From assembly GCF_024349785.1 (NCBI RefSeq), contig NZ_AP018817.1, positions 961,501 to 1,025,500 of the forward strand: a stretch of 64,000 nucleotides of DNA, in the 5' to 3' direction. A program made the translations under genes and the position numbers. The notes under the pieces were generated by a model. It did no database searches. It had not been told where the DNA came from and worked only from the letters and a program-made list of their open reading frames with translations. Positions 20,988 through 28,913 of this stretch are shown in pieces; position 1 is the stretch's first letter, and each line of letters begins with the position of its first letter. Source of the DNA: Sphingomonas bisphenolicum (GTDB lineage: Bacteria > Pseudomonadota > Alphaproteobacteria > Sphingomonadales > Sphingomonadaceae).

Positions 20988-21377
20988 TTAGACGCGGCGA
21001 CGCTTGGACGGACGCACGCCATTGTGCGGGATCGGCGTCACGTCGCGGATGGAGGTGATGTGGAAGCCGACGGCCTGCAGCGCGCGCAGAGCCGATTCAC
21101 GGCCCGAACCGGGGCCCTTCACTTCGACTTCGAGCGTGCGGACGCCATGTTCGGCGGCCTTGCGGCCGGCGTCTTCGGCGCACACCTGGGCGGCGTACGG
21201 GGTCGACTTGCGGCTGCCCTTGAAGCCCATCATGCCGGCCGAGGACCACGAAATCGCGTTGCCCTGGGCGTCGGTGATGGTCACCATGGTGTTGTTGAAG
21301 CTGGCGTTGACGTGGGCCACGCCGGCCGAGATGTTCTTGCGTTCGCGGCGCTTAATGCGCTGGGGTTCGCGTGCCAT
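20988..21377 (-). CDS. rpsK: 30S ribosomal protein S11
   Basis: 129 residues with the S11 core: [55 protein letters not shown] and the C-terminal [14 protein letters not shown]. Forms part of the mRNA exit/E-site platform. In the alpha operon order rpsM-rpsK-rpoA-rplQ. Confidence 0.98.
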   Translation of the reverse strand: MAREPQRIKRRERKNISAGVAHVNASFNNTMVTITDAQGNAISWSSAGMMGFKGSRKSTPYAAQVCAEDAGRKAAEHGVRTLEVEVKGPGSGRESALRALQAVGFHITSIRDVTPIPHNGVRPSKRRRV

Positions 21378-21488
21378 TTTGAGTTCTTCCTACAAAATCT
21401 GCTAGGCCTAGGCCGCGCCTTGTCGATGGCTGCCTCCGGCGGAGTAAGGCTGAAAACAGTCCCCCGGACCGTTTTCCCGGCGCCTTAC

Positions 21489-21857
21489 TTACTTCTTCTT
21501 GCCAGCGATCGGCTTCGCCTTGCCCTTGCGGGTGCGCGCATTGGTGTGCGTGCGCTGGCCGCGGACCGGCAGGCCCTTGCGATGACGCAGGCCGCGATAG
21601 CAGGCCAGATCCATCAGGCGCTTGATGTTCATCGCGGTTTCGCGACGCAGGTCGCCCTCGACGGACAGGTCGGCGTCGATGGTTTCACGAATCTGCAGCA
21701 CTTCGGCGTCGGACAGGTCCTGCACGCGGCGGCTGTGATCGATGCCCAGCTTGTCGGCGATGTCGACGGCGGTCTTGCGACCGATGCCGTGAATGTAGGT
21801 CAGCGCGATGATCACGCGCTTGTTGGTCGGGATGTTAACACCCGCAATACGTGCCAT
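21489..21857 (-). CDS. rpsM: 30S ribosomal protein S13
   Basis: 122 residues: [26 protein letters not shown], the H2TH-type helices, and the C-terminal [17 protein letters not shown] that contacts the ribosomal P site. First gene of the visible operon; promoter presumably in the 280-bp gap upstream. A hairpin (GCTCGACCC / GGGTTGAGC, 22087-22108) is present in that gap. Confidence 0.98.
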   Translation of the reverse strand: MARIAGVNIPTNKRVIIALTYIHGIGRKTAVDIADKLGIDHSRRVQDLSDAEVLQIRETIDADLSVEGDLRRETAMNIKRLMDLACYRGLRHRKGLPVRGQRTHTNARTRKGKAKPIAGKKK

Positions 21858-22136
21858 GGTAATAGTGTCTCCTGCTCCACAGGGCCGACCGGAGTCGTCC
21901 CTATCTCAAAGCGTCCGAGCCGGTTTTCCCTGGCGAGGAAAAACGGCCAATTACATAACCCCGGGACGCAAAAAAGACGGCCAGTGCCAAAAGCACCGCC
22001 GCTCGCCACGTTCAGGGGAAGGGGGCCATTAGCGATTCGGCGGAAAATAGTCAATTGCCATGCGGCCGGACGCAGCGGTTCGGCGGCTCGACCCTTTTCG
22101 GGTTGAGCGTCCGGCAAGCGTCCGGCATGGAAGGCT

Positions 22137-22712
22137 ATGCGTCTCATCCCATCCTTCGCCGCGCTCGCGCCCTTTCTGATCCTGCTTGGCTCCTGCGTCG
22201 GCCCCGGCGCCGACCGGCCGGTGGCGCGCCCTGCGCCAGCGCCCGTGGCGGGGCGACCCGTCCGGCCTGCGCCGACGCCTGCGCCCCAGGCGCAGCCCGC
22301 GCCGGTCGCAACGGAATGGCAATATCGGCCGGTCGCGCCGGGCAACTGGACATATCGCGCCGAAGCGGCGGGGGCGTCCGCGACATTCGGTTCGAGCATA
22401 GCGGACGCGCAACTGACGCTGCGCTGCGACCGCGCCAGCCGCCGGGTCAGCCTGGCGCGGGCGGCGGTTGGGGCCGGGGGTGGCCAGGGCGCGCTGATCG
22501 TGCGGACCAGCTATGGCGCAGCGAGCTGGCCGGCGACGGCATCCGGTGGCGCGGTGCCGCATCTGGTCGCTTTTCGCGCTGCATCTGATACCGGCCTCGA
22601 CCAGCTTGCCTATAGCCGCGGCAAGATCGCGGTGGAGGCGGCCGGGCAGCCGCCGTTGATCGTCCCGGCCTGGGCCGAAATATCGCGCGTCATCGAGGAT
22701 TGCCGGGGTTGA
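22137..22712 (+). CDS. Predicted lipoprotein of unknown function
   Basis: 191 residues. A short signal peptide ends in a lipobox-like LLGSC, so Cys near 20 would be lipidated. A Pro/Ala/Arg linker (about 25-57) leads to a C-terminal domain beginning WQYRPVAPGNWTY and ending VIEDCRG with two further cysteines (LRCDRAS and EDC). A GGAAGG Shine-Dalgarno precedes the ATG. The fold is unassigned. Confidence 0.7.
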   Translation: MRLIPSFAALAPFLILLGSCVGPGADRPVARPAPAPVAGRPVRPAPTPAPQAQPAPVATEWQYRPVAPGNWTYRAEAAGASATFGSSIADAQLTLRCDRASRRVSLARAAVGAGGGQGALIVRTSYGAASWPATASGGAVPHLVAFRAASDTGLDQLAYSRGKIAVEAAGQPPLIVPAWAEISRVIEDCRG

Positions 22713-22868
22713 ACCGTTCGGCGTGATCGGCGCCGAAGCAGGACGCGAAATTATGATTCGAAAAAAGAAAATTACAAGTCTTGATCATGTCTCTCGTCTG
22801 ATTCACAGTCCGTCTCGTGGCCGATCAGAGGGTACACTCGAAGCCGGTCACGCGGGCTTCAACTAGCG

Positions 22869-22882
22869 AAAGGAGGTGATCC
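22869..22882 (+). promoter_or_regulatory. Perfect extended Shine-Dalgarno
   Basis: AAAGGAGGTGATCC is the complete reverse complement of the bacterial 16S 3' tail. It ends one base before an ATG (22884). Such a 14-nt match is far longer than the other ribosome sites in this window. Confidence 0.8.
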
Positions 22883-22883
22883 G

Positions 22884-22940
22884 ATGTCTCATGGTTCAGC
22901 ATTGGGGTCGGTTCAGTCCATTCGGGAAACGCGCCGCTGA
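22884..22940 (+). CDS. 18-residue small ORF behind the extended Shine-Dalgarno
   Basis: ATG to TGA encoding M-S-H-G-S-A-L-G-S-V-Q-S-I-R-E-T-R-R. It is very short and Ser/Arg-rich. The strength of the ribosome site suggests that translation, or ribosome binding itself, is the function: a leader peptide or a ribosome-binding RNA. No gene follows on the plus strand, so this is not an ordinary leader of a nearby operon. Confidence 0.5.
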   Translation: MSHGSALGSVQSIRETRR

Positions 22941-23162
22941 GCGACGCCTTAGCGTCGATCCCTTCACCAGAGACTGTGAGCGCCAATAGACAGGCCGTGT
23001 CTCCGGGCGGGCGATAGCGCGACAATCCGTTTTCCTTGGGCGGTGCTTCCGGCCGCTGACCATGCACATGATGGGCCGTCGGGCTTTGACCCGGCGGCCC
23101 CTCTCATGCTTGTATGATAGGGCGGGGCGGCGGCCTCGCTTCTCAAGGCCGCCCCCTCTCCG

Positions 23163-23432
23163 TTAGCGTTCCAGCCCCTTCGCCTTGCCCCAGGCGCGCG
23201 CGGCGGTATAGCCCAGATAACCGGTGCCGAAGAGCGCGTAGAGCGGTTCGGGGAGCGCGCCCAGATAGGCGCGCATCCCCGCGATGATCGCCGCCGCCGT
23301 GGCCGGATGGATGCCCGCGACCAGCCCCATCGGCACCGACCAGAGCAGCAGCGCATACATGACGTAAAGAAAGGCGGGTCGCGCGCGCCTTGCCCAGGGA
23401 TCGGTCGAGTCGGGGTCGGTGTCCTGCTGCAT
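23163..23432 (-). CDS. Holin-like small membrane protein
   Basis: 89 residues. A charged N-terminal tail (M-Q-Q-D-T-D-P-D-S-T-D-P) precedes hydrophobic segments (about 20-38, 40-56 and a short one near 65-78), the pattern of a 3-TM phage-type holin. The ATG at 23432 has a GGGAGGT ribosome site. It is 11 bp downstream of the GH108 lysozyme gene, so the two form a lysis-type cassette. Similar pairs are retained in bacterial chromosomes outside complete prophages; no other phage genes are seen here. Confidence 0.7.
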   Translation of the reverse strand: MQQDTDPDSTDPWARRARPAFLYVMYALLLWSVPMGLVAGIHPATAAAIIAGMRAYLGALPEPLYALFGTGYLGYTAARAWGKAKGLER

Positions 23433-23443
23433 CGTCACCTCCC

Positions 23444-23983
23444 TTAACCGATCCGGTTGGCGAGCCAGCCGTAGAGAAAGGCTTCGTTGGCTGGACGCTG
23501 CTCCGCCAAGGCGACATAGCGTTCGCCCTGCAACGCCTCCATCGCCTTGAGCAGGACCTTGTCGCCGGACGCGCCGCGCAAGGTGCGGAACGCGCGCAAG
23601 GCGGCCAGCGTCCGCGCGCCGATCGCCCGGTCCACCTTGATATCGGGATAGTCCTGCTGGTTGCGGTTGAGCGCGTTGAGCGCGCGCTGGAGGAAGCCGG
23701 TCGCGGTCGCGACGCCCATATTGACGCCGGTGTCGAACAGTTCCGCCGCGATCGGCCAGCTCATTTCCGCGACGAAGGCGTAGCCGGGCCGGTCCCAATA
23801 GAGGCGGCGGTAGATGCCCTCCGCCATGGCACGCGGCATCGCCTGCATCTCGCCGGCATAGCCATTGGCGCGCGCTACGCCCAAGGTGATGCCCATGTTG
23901 GTCGGGCCGCCGCGATCGGCAGGGTGATTGCTGTAGCCGCCTTCGCGGGCGATGACCTCGTCGATCAGGTCGTGAATGTCCAT
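23444..23983 (-). CDS. GH108 family lysozyme (endolysin-like)
   Basis: 179 residues. The N terminus has the GH108/ZliS signature EGGYSNHPADRGGPTNMGIT, whose Glu is the expected catalytic acid. A putative peptidoglycan-binding region follows, with FDTGVNMGVATATGFLQRALN and VDRAIGARTLAALRAF. It should cleave the glycan strand of peptidoglycan. No signal peptide is seen, consistent with release through the adjacent holin. It is the last chromosomal gene before the integrated element. Confidence 0.88.
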   Translation of the reverse strand: MDIHDLIDEVIAREGGYSNHPADRGGPTNMGITLGVARANGYAGEMQAMPRAMAEGIYRRLYWDRPGYAFVAEMSWPIAAELFDTGVNMGVATATGFLQRALNALNRNQQDYPDIKVDRAIGARTLAALRAFRTLRGASGDKVLLKAMEALQGERYVALAEQRPANEAFLYGWLANRIG

Positions 23984-24172
23984 ATTCGCCTCCAGTCAGG
24001 AAAGAGGCGAATCATTTATCCCATATGGTTCGTTGTAGGACAGCGGGAAATATGCGGTGCGCGGTGCGCGCAGGTGTCTGCGCGCCTGCAGGCGCGACCA
24101 AGCGGTCGGCTTTACGGCCGACTCACGTCATTATTGGAAATGCTTGATGGCCTCCCGCGCTTGCGCTTGGGA

Positions 24173-24217
24173 GATTTTCGGGCGTCCGTCCCCCGGACGG
24201 CCGCTTTTCCGAAAATC
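24173..24217 (-). terminator. Long hairpin next to the attachment site
   Basis: GATTTTCGG (24173-24181) pairs with CCGAAAATC (24209-24217), with an inner CGTCCG / CGGACG stem. It lies immediately beyond the 3' end of the original tRNA-Pro position, so it is probably the tRNA terminator left behind when the element inserted. Confidence 0.6.
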
Positions 24218-24263
24218 TTGGTCGGGACGAGAGGATTCGAACCTCCGACCCCCACACCCCCAG
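24218..24263 (-). repeat. Left attachment site (46-bp tRNA-Pro 3' fragment)
   Basis: 46 bp identical to 54924-54969: the TTG before the CCA, the acceptor 3' strand, the T arm, the variable loop and the anticodon-stem 3' half of tRNA-Pro. The tRNA 5' half is absent here. This is the duplicated core expected from integration by a tyrosine recombinase into a tRNA 3' end. Confidence 0.95.
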
Positions 24264-24349
24264 CCCGCCTTTTTGATGGTTCCTAATGCTCCGAAATTAA
24301 ACGATAAACCTTGAAAAATGGGGTCTTTTCTGCCAGTCTGCTGACATCT

Positions 24350-24418
24350 CTGGTGGTGCAGATTGTCCCGTTATGTTCCGCTCTGTTGCAACAAGTTGCA
24401 CCACCAGTGCACCACCAG
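24350..24418. promoter_or_regulatory. Left arm-type integrase sites
   Basis: GCACCACCAG occurs at 24398 and 24409 (11-bp spacing), and its inverse CTGGTGGTGC at 24350-24359. The same pair with the same 11-bp spacing is found at the other end (54849, 54860). This is the expected layout of arm-type binding sites for the integrase N-terminal domain. Confidence 0.7.
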
Positions 24419-24464
24419 AACGATACGATTCGGGATTTAATTTTTGGCAGGCGAGGCCGGAATT

Positions 24465-25703
24465 ATGCGAACTGCTTTGACACAATCCATGGTCGATAAG
24501 TTTCCCATATCGGTTAAGGTCAAAGATTATAGGGATGCCCGGCTGAAAGGCTTGATCCTGCGCGTAACGCCCGCCGGTGTGAAGTCATTCTATTGCGAAT
24601 ATGCGCGGGGCAAGCGGGTGTGGCTGGGCAGGGCCGATGCGGTGGGTTTGTCCGAGGCCCGCGAAAGCGCCCGCGTCATACTCTCTGAAGTCTATCGCGG
24701 CATTGATCCTATCGAAGCTCGTAAGCCCAAGCGGGAGGTGCCGACCTTCCGCGCTTTTCTCGATGGCGACTATGGGCTTTGGGCCAGGGCCAATCAAAAA
24801 GCGCATAAGCAAAACCTCAACCGGCTTGCGACCGCGTTCAAGGTCCTGCTGGACAAGCGCCTTGATGCAATCACCCCTCTGGATGTCGAACGCTGGCGTG
24901 GAGGCGAGGTCGAACGCGGGTTGAGCCTCGAAACCATCAACCGGGATATTTCCTCAATCAAGGCTGCGTTCAACCGCGCGGTGGAATGGGAGTTGCTCGG
25001 GACCAATCCGCTCGCCAAGGTCAAGAAATCGCGTACCGACGATTGCCCCAAGGTCCGCTATCTCTCCTACGACGAAGAGGCCCGCTTGCGTGCGGCGCTC
25101 GATGCTCGGGAAGAGCGCCGCTGCGCCGAGCGCGATTCGGCTAACCGTTGGCGGAGCGAACGCGGGTATGAATTGCTGCCGAGCCTGCGGCAGTTGGCCT
25201 TTACCGACCATGTGAAGCCGCTGATTCTGCTCTCGATCAACACGGGCTGCCGTCGCGGTGAACTTTTCGATCTCACCTGGTCGAATGTGGATCTCGACCG
25301 GCGTATTCTGACCGTGACGGGTGCAACCGCGAAATCGCGGCGAACGCGCCATATCCCGCTCAATCGGGAGGCCATGTTCGTTTTGCAGGGCTGGCGCGCG
25401 CAAGCGGAGAGCACCGACGGGCTGGTTTTTGTCAACGACGCGGGCCAGCGGTTTGATCGCGTCAATTTCTCGTGGCGGCATTTGCTCAAGGATGCGGGCA
25501 TCACCGCGTTCCGCTGGCACGACATGCGCCACCATTTCGCCTCGCGGCTGGTAATGGGCGGGGTCGATCTCAACACCGTGCGCGAACTGCTTGGGCATAG
25601 CGATTATGCGATGACGCTGCGCTATGCCCATCTCGCGCCCGAACATAAGCTGAAAGCCGTGGAAGTGCTGGTCAGCACCTCGCCATTTGCAGCGGCGGCA
25701 TGA
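24465..25703 (+). CDS. int: Tyrosine-type site-specific integrase
   Basis: Recombinase that integrates the element at tRNA-Pro; 412 residues. The N-terminal DUF4102-type arm-binding domain (about 1-85) is followed by the SAM-like core-binding domain (about 95-180) and the catalytic domain. Catalytic residues are Arg in NTGCRRGELF, Lys in GATAKSRRTRHIPL, HxxR in WHDMRHHFAS, His in LLGHSDYAM and the nucleophile Tyr in LRYAHL. An in-frame ATG at 24444 would add seven residues. Promoter and arm sites are in the gap between attL and the gene. Confidence 0.95.
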   Translation: MRTALTQSMVDKFPISVKVKDYRDARLKGLILRVTPAGVKSFYCEYARGKRVWLGRADAVGLSEARESARVILSEVYRGIDPIEARKPKREVPTFRAFLDGDYGLWARANQKAHKQNLNRLATAFKVLLDKRLDAITPLDVERWRGGEVERGLSLETINRDISSIKAAFNRAVEWELLGTNPLAKVKKSRTDDCPKVRYLSYDEEARLRAALDAREERRCAERDSANRWRSERGYELLPSLRQLAFTDHVKPLILLSINTGCRRGELFDLTWSNVDLDRRILTVTGATAKSRRTRHIPLNREAMFVLQGWRAQAESTDGLVFVNDAGQRFDRVNFSWRHLLKDAGITAFRWHDMRHHFASRLVMGGVDLNTVRELLGHSDYAMTLRYAHLAPEHKLKAVEVLVSTSPFAAAA

Positions 25704-25744
25704 TGCTGCACGCGGATTGACCTTGTTGGCAGATTTGACTACAT

Positions 25745-26104
25745 ATGGCGAAATCACGTAACACGCTCCGCACTGTCTCTTGGATCAAGGCGGCGCGAAG
25801 AGATTTTGAGGCGTTCCCTGCGCGTGCCATGGATCGGGCATTGGATGCCCTGACCGTGGTCGCCGATGGCGGAACGCCGGACATTGCCAAGCCGCTTGCC
25901 GGTCTGGGTGCCGGTGTGTGGGAATTGGCGATCAAAGAGCGCGGCGACGCCTTTCGGGTCGTCTATGCGCTACAAATGGGCGACGACATTTGGGTGGTTC
26001 ATGCCTTCCAGAAGAAATCGACCAAGGGAATTGCGACGCCGCGCCACGAGATCGATCTCGTGCGCGAGCGGATCAAGCGGCTGAAGGAGATGCTCGATGG
26101 CTGA
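25745..26104 (+). CDS. higB: HigB-like toxin (RelE/Gp49 family)
   Basis: 119 residues with the phage-derived Gp49/HigB pattern: KAARRDFEAFP at the N terminus, GVWELAIKERGDAFRVVYAL and IWVVHAFQKKSTKGIATPRHEIDLVRERIKRLKE. Members are ribosome-dependent mRNA endonucleases. Toxin precedes antitoxin, the order usual for HigBA, with an 8-bp overlap. It probably stabilises the element. Confidence 0.9.
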   Translation: MAKSRNTLRTVSWIKAARRDFEAFPARAMDRALDALTVVADGGTPDIAKPLAGLGAGVWELAIKERGDAFRVVYALQMGDDIWVVHAFQKKSTKGIATPRHEIDLVRERIKRLKEMLDG

Positions 26105-26438
26105 CCATGGTGACGATTTCGAACTGATTCGCGGTTCGGGCAATGTCTTTGCCGACTTCGATCAGCCCGATGCCAGCATTCGGCAGTTTCGTGCGATCCT
26201 TGCCGCTGAAATCGTCAAAACGCTCGATGCCGAGCGGCTGACGGTTCGGGATGCCGAAGCGCGCACCGGCATATCGGCCGCCGATTTTTCGCGTATCCGC
26301 CAAGTCAAACTGGAGCGATTCACCATCGACCGGCTGTTACGGATCCTCGACCGGCTCAACCGGGACGTTCGGGTGAAGATTTCCGTCGCGCCGCGTGCGG
26401 GTGGAAAGCGGGCTTCGATATCAACGCTTGCTGCCTGA
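26097..26438 (+). CDS. higA: HigA-like antitoxin (XRE HTH)
   Basis: 113 residues. The helix-turn-helix (about 45-95) reads LTVRDAEARTGISAADFSRIRQVKLERFTIDRLLRILDRL in its helices, in the pattern of HTH antitoxins encoded downstream of Gp49-type toxins. It should neutralise the toxin and repress the operon. Start overlaps the toxin stop (translational coupling). Confidence 0.88.
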   Translation: MADHGDDFELIRGSGNVFADFDQPDASIRQFRAILAAEIVKTLDAERLTVRDAEARTGISAADFSRIRQVKLERFTIDRLLRILDRLNRDVRVKISVAPRAGGKRASISTLAA

Positions 26439-26539
26439 AACCAATTAGCCGCGATCGAAGGGAGCTGCCCGCGCATGGGGTTGGTGGGTGGGACAAGCGA
26501 AGGGGCCGCCCCTTCTTGGGGCGGCCTCATCAAAATAAT

Positions 26540-27454
26540 CTACGCCGCTTTCTCGATCGCTTTTGTGGGCGCCAGTTGGTGCAGATAGGCAACGGCGCGT
26601 TCGGCATGGGCGGCGGCTTGCACGATGGCGCGGGTGTCGTTTTGCAGCACCTTGATCCAGCTTGCGATGTAGCTGGCATGATCGGGGCGCGGCTCGATAC
26701 AAAGCCCAAGATCGGCGGCCAGGAAGGCAGCGCCTAATTCCGCTACTAATTCCTCCCGTGCATACCCTTCATCTCCCCACTTCTCGCGCCCGAATGAGCG
26801 ATCAAGGCGGCTCTTGTGCCGAGTCCAATGGACAGTTTCATGCCCCCTCGTGGCGAAATAGCCGTGGGCATCATGGAAGGCGACGAAAGGTGGAAGCTGG
26901 ATGCGGTCGGCTGATGGGATGTAATAGGCCTTGTCGCCGCCATGGTTCACGGTTGCGGGGATGCTGGCAAAGAATGTCTCGGCGGCTTCGATGCGCTCCA
27001 TCTCCGGCGCGGGCTCCGGTATGATATGGAATCGTTCGGGCAAGCCGTCGATCTGCGCCACGTTGAACACGGTATAGGTCTTCAGAAAACGGAAGCCCTG
27101 TTCCCGATCCTCCCCACTGGCATCGTCATGCACGGTCTTGGTGCTGTCGCCATAATAGACCACGGTTGCGCCATGCTCCCCTTTGCGCACCTGCGCGCCC
27201 AAGGCTTGCGCCTGCTTGTAGGTCATCCATGACGGGCTGACGAAACCGGATGCCTGCGCCTCTATCCACAAAAGAAGAACGTTGATGCCATGGTAGGGCT
27301 GGCCGGTGGCGCGCAAGGGGCGAGCCTGACCGGACTTGGCGATGTCGCCGCCGCTCCACGGTTTCAGCCAGGGGCGGGTGCCTTGCTCAAGTTCGGCCAG
27401 GATGCGGTCGGTGATACGGCTGTGAGGGTCTTGCTTGCCGGTGTTCTGGGTCAT
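26540..27454 (-). CDS. ArdC-like antirestriction / ssDNA-binding protein
   Basis: 304 residues. The N-terminal ssDNA-binding domain (about 8-130) has RPWLKPWSGG, GINVLLLW and KGEHGATVVYYG; the C-terminal metallopeptidase-like domain (about 160-300) has YFATRGHETVHWTRHKSRLDR, in which HETVH is a zinc-binding HExxH variant. ArdC proteins protect incoming plasmid DNA from restriction during conjugative transfer. The ATG has a GGAAGGGAG ribosome site. Confidence 0.9.
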   Translation of the reverse strand: MTQNTGKQDPHSRITDRILAELEQGTRPWLKPWSGGDIAKSGQARPLRATGQPYHGINVLLLWIEAQASGFVSPSWMTYKQAQALGAQVRKGEHGATVVYYGDSTKTVHDDASGEDREQGFRFLKTYTVFNVAQIDGLPERFHIIPEPAPEMERIEAAETFFASIPATVNHGGDKAYYIPSADRIQLPPFVAFHDAHGYFATRGHETVHWTRHKSRLDRSFGREKWGDEGYAREELVAELGAAFLAADLGLCIEPRPDHASYIASWIKVLQNDTRAIVQAAAHAERAVAYLHQLAPTKAIEKAA

Positions 27455-27604
27455 GATGTTACTCCCTTCCAATCCGCGCAGCGGGACATGCCGCGCATGA
27501 CCCCTGCCGACCCGGCGAGGGGCGGAGAGAGTGGGGGCAAGGTCCGGTGCCGGGGGTGGTGCGGGCGCAGCGAAGCGAGCCACGGCCTCAAAGCGGCACC
27601 TTGC

Positions 27605-27635
27605 AGGGAGAGAGAGGCAGAGCCTCTTTCTCCCT
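27605..27635 (-). terminator. Terminator of the sigma-factor operon
   Basis: A 14-bp inverted repeat with one mismatch (AGGGAGAGAGAGGC / GCCTCTTTCTCCCT) and a 3-nt loop lies 60 bp past the sigma-factor stop, between that gene and the ArdC-like gene. The rest of this gap (27455-27695) shows no gene. Confidence 0.65.
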
Positions 27636-27695
27636 CCGGAACTGTGGAAAGGGTGCGCCGCTGGCGGCGCTCAATCGTGAGCTTAGGAAGCCATT

Positions 27696-28208
27696 CTACA
27701 ATCGATGCACAGAAGCCGTCCTGCGGCACCGTGCCAGGGCACGCGTCATATGATATTCGACGCCACTGTAGCCGATGCCGACCTGCGCGGAGATCTCCGC
27801 ATAGGTCATGCATTTCAGGCGGTGCATGAGGAAGATGCGGCGGGTCTTGCGTGGCATGGCCAGCAGTGTCCGTCGATAGACCCTCCGGATGTCTCCCTCC
27901 TCGATTCTCCAGGGCTGCTCGGGAGGCGCCGGTGCATCCCGGCCTTCGTCGATGGGACAGGTGACGATGTGTGCCGACGCCCTGCGACGCGCGTGGCTGA
28001 TAAGAAGGTTGCGCGCGCATCGGGTGAGATAGGCTGGCGGATTCTCGATGTGTTCGACAACGCCCGCAGCAAACAGCTTCACGAAGACCTCCTGCGCGAG
28101 GTCGGGGGCATCGTCCCCTCCCACCCGCTTTCGGAAGAAACGCAGGACCCGCGCATATTCTGCCCGGTAAAGTGCCTCGAAGGCAGCCGGGGAACGGGAG
28201 GGGGTCAT
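27696..28208 (-). CDS. ECF-type RNA polymerase sigma factor
   Basis: 170 residues with region 2 (FEALYRAEYARVLRFFRKRV, DLAQEVFVKLF, YLTRCARNLLISHARRR) and region 4 (LLAMPRKTRRIFLMHRLKCMTYAEISAQVGIGYSGVEYHMTRALARCR). It resembles FecI-like factors. No anti-sigma or receptor gene is adjacent. Its ATG overlaps the stop of the upstream nucleotidyltransferase-like gene by 4 bp, so the two are coupled. Target promoters are not known; element genes are likely. Confidence 0.92.
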   Translation of the reverse strand: MTPSRSPAAFEALYRAEYARVLRFFRKRVGGDDAPDLAQEVFVKLFAAGVVEHIENPPAYLTRCARNLLISHARRRASAHIVTCPIDEGRDAPAPPEQPWRIEEGDIRRVYRRTLLAMPRKTRRIFLMHRLKCMTYAEISAQVGIGYSGVEYHMTRALARCRRTASVHRL

Positions 28209-28693
28209 TGCCTTGCCTCCCGACGTTCGCGTTCATTCAGGGGCGCGTCGCGCGAGGCGCGGTAGAGCGTGATGCCCGCCTCGATGCGATCGAGGATGAA
28301 GGTGTCGCGCTCGATCCTGGCGATGCGGATGTCGGCCTTGGAGAATACATCGATATCGACCGCGCAACGATTGCACAGTTCGCTGTCGATGACATCGTGC
28401 GCCCGCTGCCAGCAGCGCTCATCCTTGAAGGCAGGATGGTTGACGACGATCCAGAATTCATAGTCCGAGAACTGGATCGTATGCCGATCTTCGTACCATG
28501 ATCGGCGCGCATAGGGACCGATAAGGATGATTCGCCTGATCTTCCCCGGCTGGGGTGCCTGAACTCGTTCGGGCTCGAAACAGGCGCGGATGATCCGCGC
28601 GATGCGTTCGATCTCGTTCTGTTTGCGCCGGACCAAATGGTTGACGCGCGCCATCACCACTTCGCGCGCGTAAACGTCGGTAGGGGGTGTCAT
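28205..28693 (-). CDS. Degenerate nucleotidyltransferase-fold protein
   Basis: 162 residues matching the N-terminal half of the MNT-HEPN protein encoded just upstream: KQNEIERIARIIRACF parallels KQRELERIVEVIFEEF, IILIGPYARRSW parallels IVLFGSHARGDW, and FSDYEFWIVV parallels KSDYDIFIIV. The G-S-x-x-R-G-D motif has become G-P-x-x-R-R-S and the metal-binding D-x-D has become E-x-W, so catalysis is unlikely. It may be a regulatory pseudoenzyme partner. The start at 28693 was chosen from alternatives because it begins just before the homologous region. Confidence 0.7.
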   Translation of the reverse strand: MTPPTDVYAREVVMARVNHLVRRKQNEIERIARIIRACFEPERVQAPQPGKIRRIILIGPYARRSWYEDRHTIQFSDYEFWIVVNHPAFKDERCWQRAHDVIDSELCNRCAVDIDVFSKADIRIARIERDTFILDRIEAGITLYRASRDAPLNERERREARQ

Positions 28694-28913
28694 TTGCAGC
28701 TCGCACACCGGCGATCCGCGCATTCGGGCGCGGATAGTGCAAGCGGTGTCCACTGTGCGCCGCCATCGCGGCTTGCAGCAACTGCCCGACCTTGGCGGCC
28801 GGACCTACATGATGCCTGGCAGGATTATCCTCGAGATGGCCGCCAGTCCTTCCATCCCGTGCCGTCGAATATGCCAGAAAGGAGGGGGCCGGACAAGACG
28901 GCGGGCGGAATCG

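Larger units (their letters stand above)
22865..23105 (+). ncRNA. Candidate structured small RNA or leader
   Basis: The 450-bp gap between the lipoprotein and the holin contains, on the plus strand, the extended Shine-Dalgarno and 18-codon ORF, a 130-nt stretch without a protein-like frame, and a GC-rich hairpin (GGGCCGTCGGG at 23073-23083, CCCGGCGGCCC at 23090-23100) that may end the transcript. A second hairpin-like GC repeat lies near 23125-23155. Limits are approximate. I cannot match it to a named RNA family with confidence. Confidence 0.4.

Noticed and set aside
22869..22882. Possible 16S rRNA 3'-end fragment on the minus strand
   Set aside because: Only the GGATCACCTCCTTT tail matches; the preceding conserved 16S sequence is absent. 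It is better read as a plus-strand Shine-Dalgarno.
22825..23067. An 80-codon minus-strand frame
   Set aside because: It is antisense to the extended Shine-Dalgarno and small ORF, has no credible ribosome site and no recognisable fold. I favour the plus-strand RNA reading, but this is not certain.
23163..23983. Prophage
   Set aside because: Only a holin and a lysozyme are present, with no capsid, tail, terminase or repressor gene. The pair is outside the integrated element.
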